Shown here: positions 60,843 through 64,000 of the stretch, in pieces | Position numbering within the stretch: position 1 is the stretch's first letter | Layout: each line of letters starts with the position of its first letter | Source of the DNA: SHZI01 sp964407855 | GTDB taxonomy: Bacteria; Pseudomonadota; Gammaproteobacteria; Steroidobacterales; GCA-2729495 | Direction: 5' to 3' | NCBI GenBank assembly: GCA_964407855.1 | Contig: CAYOXI010000001.1 | Span: 41,128 to 105,127, forward strand | DNA length: 64,000 bases | Notes under the pieces: model-generated | Seen by the model: only the letters and a program-made list of their open reading frames with translations | What the model was told of the DNA's origin: nothing | The model's database searches: none | Program-made: the position numbers and the translations under genes

Positions 60843-61312
60843 TGGCTTCCGACAACCCCGATCTGACCATCGTGCGCACGTTCGATGCTCCCGCCGCGCT
60901 CGTGTTCTCGATGTGGTCGGACCCGGAACACTTTGCGGCATGGATCGGGCCGGAAGGGTTCTCATGCCCGTTCGTCGAAATCGACTTCCGCGAGGGTGGC
61001 GCCTATCGCGCGCTGATTACCTCCCAGGAGACGGGCGATAGCTGGTTCAACGGCGTGTATCGCACGATCACACCGCATACCGCTCTAGCCTTCACGTTCA
61101 CCTGGAACAACACCGGCCCCTCGGCGGGCATCGAAACGCTGATCACACTGACCTTCGAAGAGCGGGATGGGCGCACGATCCAGACCTTCCATCAAGCGCC
61201 CTTCCTGAACGAGGAGCGCCGCGACAGCCACCGCGGCGGGTGGACATCAGCGTTCGAGAAACTCGGGCGTCATCTGTGCTCGGTCGCGGCCAAAGCGGGG
61301 ATCAATCCATGA
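60839..61312 (+). CDS. SRPBCC/AHSA1-family protein
   Basis: 157 residues of the Bet v1-like (AHSA1, START-type) fold that forms a hydrophobic ligand cavity. It begins TIVRTFDAPAALVFSMWSDPEHFAAW with GPEGFSCPFVEIDFREGGAY, and ends with HRGGWTSAFEKLGRHL, the characteristic C-terminal helix. Translational coupling (ATGA) to the ArsR gene suggests that the regulator controls it; the ligand is unknown. Confidence 0.88.
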   Translation: MMASDNPDLTIVRTFDAPAALVFSMWSDPEHFAAWIGPEGFSCPFVEIDFREGGAYRALITSQETGDSWFNGVYRTITPHTALAFTFTWNNTGPSAGIETLITLTFEERDGRTIQTFHQAPFLNEERRDSHRGGWTSAFEKLGRHLCSVAAKAGINP

Positions 61313-61956
61313 AGCTATACGGCAGTCCCCCCACCAGAGTCCTTAGGGCGCTTTGGCTCGTCAATGAGCTCGGCATCGACTGCGAACTGGTGCCCGTGGA
61401 CATGTCGCGTGGCGAACATGCCGGCCCGGCCGTGCGCGCGATCAATCCGGCTTGCAAGGTGCCGTTCCTGGTCGATGGTGACGCGGTCATCACGGAGTCC
61501 TGCGCGATCCAGCTCTATCTCGCTGAAAAGTACCCCGAAGCTGGTTTCATGCCGGATGAGCTCGCCCTGCGCGCGCAGGTCTATCGCTGGATGTTCTTCC
61601 TCGCGACCGACATCGAGCAGCCCTTGTGGCGCATCGCCCTGCACGAGTTTGTCTACCCCGAGGCAGAGCGTGTGGCGGCGGACGCACCGCTCGCCATGCG
61701 CGACGGGAAGGCCATGATCGCCGTTCTGGAAGATCACATGAAGGACAGACGGTACCTGGTCGGCAACCGACTGACCGTAGCCGATTTCAATGCCGCTTAC
61801 ACGCTCGACTGGGCGCGCTGGGCGGGCATGCTCGAGGAGGCGCCGCGCCTTCAGTCCTTCGTGACGGAAATGTACGCCCGACCTGCTGCGCCGCCGACGA
61901 TTGCGGCGGCTTTCGCGGCGTTGGGCGAGCAGGTCGACCACGATGCGCGCTCGTGA
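61309..61956 (+). CDS. Glutathione S-transferase family protein
   Basis: 215 residues: an N-terminal thioredoxin-like domain (MKLYGSPPTRVLRALW, then NPACKVPFLVDGDAVITESCAI with the conserved cis-Pro and Glu-Ser glutathione contacts) and an all-helical C-terminal domain containing the N-capping motif NRLTVADFNAAYTLDW. The start at ATG 61309 overlaps the previous stop by 4 nt. A detoxification or conjugating role is inferred from the family. Confidence 0.9.
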   Translation: MKLYGSPPTRVLRALWLVNELGIDCELVPVDMSRGEHAGPAVRAINPACKVPFLVDGDAVITESCAIQLYLAEKYPEAGFMPDELALRAQVYRWMFFLATDIEQPLWRIALHEFVYPEAERVAADAPLAMRDGKAMIAVLEDHMKDRRYLVGNRLTVADFNAAYTLDWARWAGMLEEAPRLQSFVTEMYARPAAPPTIAAAFAALGEQVDHDARS

Positions 61957-62007
61957 TTCGGCCCTTCAGCGGAGAGCTTGAAGCCTGATCGAAGAGGAAG
62001 CAAAGAC

Positions 62008-62340
62008 GTGATTACTCCCGGAAAAAACATCGCGATCAAGGTTCCGCAGCATAAATGGGCTGAGACCGTCGCCTTCTACAAGGATCGTGTCGGCCTGCAG
62101 CCGACGCAGGAAACTCCGGACACAGTGGCTTTCGCGTTTGGTGCGATGACCCTGTGGATTGACCGTGTGGCAAGACAAAGCCAAGTCGATGTTTGGCTGG
62201 AAGTGTTCTCTGACGACCCCGATCAGGCGTTGGCACAGCTTGGCAGCCCCGCGCGCGATGAACTTGAGCCGCTTGAAGGTGTGAACGGCCACTGGACCTC
62301 GGACCCTGCTGGCGTCGTACTTCTGGTGCGCAAGGAATAG
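62008..62340 (+). CDS. VOC-superfamily (glyoxalase/bleomycin-resistance-like) protein
   Basis: A 110-residue single VOC module: NIAIKVPQHKWAETVAFYKDRVGL, then AFGAMTLWIDRV and a C-terminal WTSDPAGVVLLVRKE strand. GTG 62008 with AGAGGA upstream is the probable start; a TTG at 61978 also opens the frame. The usual metal ligands of glyoxalases are not evident, so the activity is unknown. Confidence 0.75.
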   Translation: MITPGKNIAIKVPQHKWAETVAFYKDRVGLQPTQETPDTVAFAFGAMTLWIDRVARQSQVDVWLEVFSDDPDQALAQLGSPARDELEPLEGVNGHWTSDPAGVVLLVRKE

Positions 62341-62354
62341 GAGCGGACCAATCC

Positions 62355-62678
62355 ATGCCTGAAGAAAAAATCGAGATCGAAAACGTCACGTCGCCGGGCA
62401 GGACCGAGCGGGTCAACCGCGCAAAGTACGAGGCAATGCGTGACGCGCTGCTGGCGGTGCTGCCGGCTACGGCGCCAGGTCTCAAAGTGCCAGAGGCCAA
62501 GACGGCGCTGTTGCCATTGCTTCCTGATGCCCTCTTTCCCGCAGGCGACAGAGCCGGCTGGTGGCTGAAGGCGGTTCAACTCGACCTGCAAGCGAAGGGG
62601 GGTGAATCGGCGCGGCCCAGGCAGTCCCGTGCGGCTGTACGGGGCATCGAAGTCAAAGCCCTCGAAATCGGCGTGTAA
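62355..62678 (+). CDS. DUF6958 family protein, probable C-terminal frameshift
   Basis: 107 codons. IELENVTSPGRTERVNRAKYEAMRDALLAVLP and GDRAGWWLKAVQLDLQAKG resemble the DUF6958 family as I recall it (function unknown). After a run of six G near 62597-62602 the frame loses the family ending. Reading with one base fewer restores a likely C-terminus (VNRRGPGSPVRLYGASKSKP), so a single-base insertion in the G run is likely. It may be a real mutation or a sequence error. Confidence 0.7.
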   Translation: MPEEKIEIENVTSPGRTERVNRAKYEAMRDALLAVLPATAPGLKVPEAKTALLPLLPDALFPAGDRAGWWLKAVQLDLQAKGGESARPRQSRAAVRGIEVKALEIGV

Positions 62679-62726
62679 GCCAGCCACGTTGCATCTGGAG
62701 TGTGGCCCGCAGTAACAGCAAGCACG

Positions 62727-63590
62727 ATGAAGGAACCACAGAACGAAACCTGGCCGATGAAGGGTGTCATCCCCTTTCTCGGCCTGGCCGCAGCCGACGC
62801 CGCCATCACCTTCTACCAACCCACGTGGGGCGCGAAGGTGCTGGGCCAAGCCGTTCGCGACGGTGCGGATCGCATCGTGCACGTGGGCCATGAGACCAAA
62901 GGCGGCGTGATCATGCTGATGCACCATTGGCCCGAGTTCAACGAACCGCCCGCCAGGGGCTCGCGCAACCACACGCTGCAGTGGGTGGTGGCAGACGGCC
63001 AAGGCTGGTGGGATCTCGCGGTGGCCGCCGGCTGCTCGGTGACCATGCCCCTCGAGCGCCAGTTCTGGGGAGACCGCTACGGCCGGTTGACCGACCCTTT
63101 CGGCCTGCAGTTGTCCATCCATGAGCGAAGCATGAGCGCCCAGGACATGGCCCAAACCCGGGCATCGCGCAAAGCATGCACCGCCACTTTCACCCGCGCT
63201 GACGCTCAAGCGCACGCTCGTCGCCCCGCATGCTGCTGGGTGGCGGTGCTGGACCGAGCCTGCACCGCTCAGGCAGTGGCTCTGCCCGAAACCCTGGATC
63301 GTGCCCGAGGCCGACTTCGACGTTCGCGCCGGCGGCCGCATGAACACCGTGATGGCCGGCCCGAACGGCGATCGCCTGGAGAACAAGGGTATTTGATTCG
63401 AAGTCGAGCCGATGCGCCGGAAAGTCTTCACCTGGTATGCGCGCCATGCGAACGCGCAAGCGACGGCACAGCATCGCGAGCTGGGCCGGGAGGTTGCTTG
63501 GAATGCCGCCACCGACCAACTCGACGCGTTGTCCAAGACGCTGGGGCCATAGCTGCTTTGACTTCGGCTACCTGCTTCAACCACTTTTGA
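62727..63590 (+). CDS. PhnB-like VOC protein with run-on C-terminus
   Basis: From ATG 62727 the first about 145 residues are a PhnB/glyoxalase-like domain: MKGVIPFLGLAAADAAITFY, GGVIMLMHHWPEF and the typical FWGDRYGRLTDPFG followed by SIHERSMSAQDM. Beyond about 63165 the frame continues for some 140 codons of Arg/Ala-rich sequence that is out of frame with a decayed SRPBCC gene on the same strand. The normal stop has therefore been lost, probably by a small indel, and the gene may be damaged. Confidence 0.65.
   Translation: MKEPQNETWPMKGVIPFLGLAAADAAITFYQPTWGAKVLGQAVRDGADRIVHVGHETKGGVIMLMHHWPEFNEPPARGSRNHTLQWVVADGQGWWDLAVAAGCSVTMPLERQFWGDRYGRLTDPFGLQLSIHERSMSAQDMAQTRASRKACTATFTRADAQAHARRPACCWVAVLDRACTAQAVALPETLDRARGRLRRSRRRPHEHRDGRPERRSPGEQGYLIRSRADAPESLHLVCAPCERASDGTASRAGPGGCLECRHRPTRRVVQDAGAIAALTSATCFNHF
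63190..63552 (+). pseudogene. Decayed SRPBCC/AHSA1 gene
   Basis: In one frame (codon starting 63199) the sequence reads LTLKRTLVAPHAAGWRCWTEPAPL and FDVRAGGRMNTVMAGPNGDRLENKGI, typical of AHSA1 proteins, then TGA at 63394-63396 where the family has Trp. The same frame continues with FEVEPMRRKVFT, jumps to the C-terminal part (RHANAQATAQHRELG, WNAATDQLDALSKTL) and stops at 63550. About 30 internal residues are missing. A premature stop plus an in-frame deletion mark it as a pseudogene. Confidence 0.8.
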
Positions 63591-63609
63591 CTCTGAATGG
63601 GCGGTTCCT

Positions 63610-64000
63610 ATGTTGCTCAAGGATAAGACGGCCGTCCTTTACGGCGGCGCCGGTCATGTCGGCTCTGCTGTCGCGCGGGTCTTCGCACGGGAAGGCGCGC
63701 ATGTCTTCCTGTCGGGCCGATCTCTTGCGGCACTCGACGAAGTGGCTCGCGGCATCCGCGCTGCCGGTGGGCGGGCCGAGACGGCTCGGGTGGATGCAAC
63801 CGATCCCCAAAGCGTTGATGCCCACTTCGCATCCGTTGTCGCCCAGACCGGCGGCGTGGACATATCGTTCAACATGATCGGCCTTGCAGACGTGCAAGGT
63901 CAGCCGCTCACCGAGATGGCGTTGGCCGACTATCTGCGCCCAATTGAAATCGGCGCTCGCACGCATTTCATCACGGCCACAGCCGCCGCCCGGCACATGA
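63610..64000 (+). CDS. Short-chain dehydrogenase/reductase, partial (runs off right edge)
   Basis: 130 codons are present. The N-terminal Rossmann motif is GGAGHVGSAVARVFAREGA (TGxxxGxG-type, near 12-30), followed by SGRSLAALDEVA, a DATDPQSVDAHFA segment (the acidic residue that contacts adenine) and FNMIG in place of the usual NNAG. The catalytic Ser-Tyr-Lys lies beyond the window. It is the last visible member of the accessory cluster after ssrA. Confidence 0.88.
   Translation, partial: MLLKDKTAVLYGGAGHVGSAVARVFAREGAHVFLSGRSLAALDEVARGIRAAGGRAETARVDATDPQSVDAHFASVVAQTGGVDISFNMIGLADVQGQPLTEMALADYLRPIEIGARTHFITATAAARHM

Noticed and set aside
59472..64000. A second attachment-site copy of the ssrA 3' end
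   Set aside because: I looked for a repeat of the last bases of ssrA to the right edge and saw none; the island boundary is therefore not demonstrated.
1..64000. CRISPR array, restriction-modification, toxin-antitoxin or retron-like locus
   Set aside because: No regularly spaced repeats and no recognisable defence gene were seen; ratA is retained for its synteny with smpB/rnfH, not as a toxin system.

Overview
The window is high-GC chromosomal DNA from a gammaproteobacterium, probably a Xanthomonadales/Nevskiales/Steroidobacterales-like lineage. Four things suggest this: (i) the core-gene order tmRNA-smpB-ratA-rnfH-bamE-fur-recN-nadK-hrcA-grpE-dnaK-dnaJ-dapB-carAB-greA-yhbY-rlmE-ftsH-folP-glmM-tpiA-secG; (ii) a complete nuoA-N block between secG/tRNA-Leu and tRNA-fMet-rimP-nusA-infB-rbfA-truB-rpsO-pnp; (iii) an hrcA-led heat-shock operon together with sigma-32-type promoters; and (iv) a Pseudomonas-type Fur and a DksA with a long basic N-terminal tail. 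The lineage is inferred from synteny and protein character only. A 100-N scaffold gap flanked by an exact 55-bp duplication shows that this is a draft assembly.

Layout. 1-1986: 5' part of a btuB-like TonB receptor gene (minus strand, cut by the window edge) behind a cobalamin riboswitch. 1987-11315 (minus): smc-zipA-ligA, then a DUF6502 protein, a Tat-signal UbiD-family decarboxylase and a GNAT acetyltransferase. 11460-13688 (plus): queF, dksA (with the gap) and phaR. 13756-22462 (minus): fMet tRNA-rimP-nusA-infB-rbfA-truB-rpsO-pnp. 22528-36819 (minus): the 14-subunit NADH:quinone oxidoreductase operon in order A to N with nuoC and nuoD separate. 36884-54489 (mostly minus): tRNA-Leu(GAG), secG, tpiA, glmM, folP, ftsH, rlmE, (yhbY on plus), greA, carB, carA, dapB, dnaJ, dnaK, grpE, hrcA. 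54606-59836: nadK, recN, fur, bamE, rnfH, ratA, smpB and the tmRNA gene.

From 59875 to the right edge the character changes. A shattered IS91-type transposase lies directly downstream of the tmRNA gene and its terminator. It is followed by an accessory run on the plus strand: an ArsR regulator, an SRPBCC/AHSA1 protein, a glutathione S-transferase-like protein, a VOC protein, a DUF6958 protein with a probable frameshift, a second VOC protein with a run-on end, a decayed SRPBCC pseudogene, and a short-chain dehydrogenase cut by the edge. This looks like an acquired and partly decaying segment next to ssrA, a common integration site.

How the genes work together. Most of the window is the translation, transcription-termination and RNA-decay module (fMet tRNA, RimP, NusA, IF-2, RbfA, TruB, S15, PNPase), respiratory complex I, and the protein-quality network (DnaK/DnaJ/GrpE/HrcA/FtsH, SmpB/tmRNA). 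The sequence shows direct regulatory marks: a B12 riboswitch, two sigma-32-like promoters in the hrcA operon, a degenerate CIRCE element, tandem terminators before rimP and a pnp leader hairpin. No CRISPR array, prophage module, complete IS or obvious defence system was found. The least explained items are the Tat-signal UbiD protein with its neighbours, the basic tail on DksA, and the accessory cluster after ssrA.
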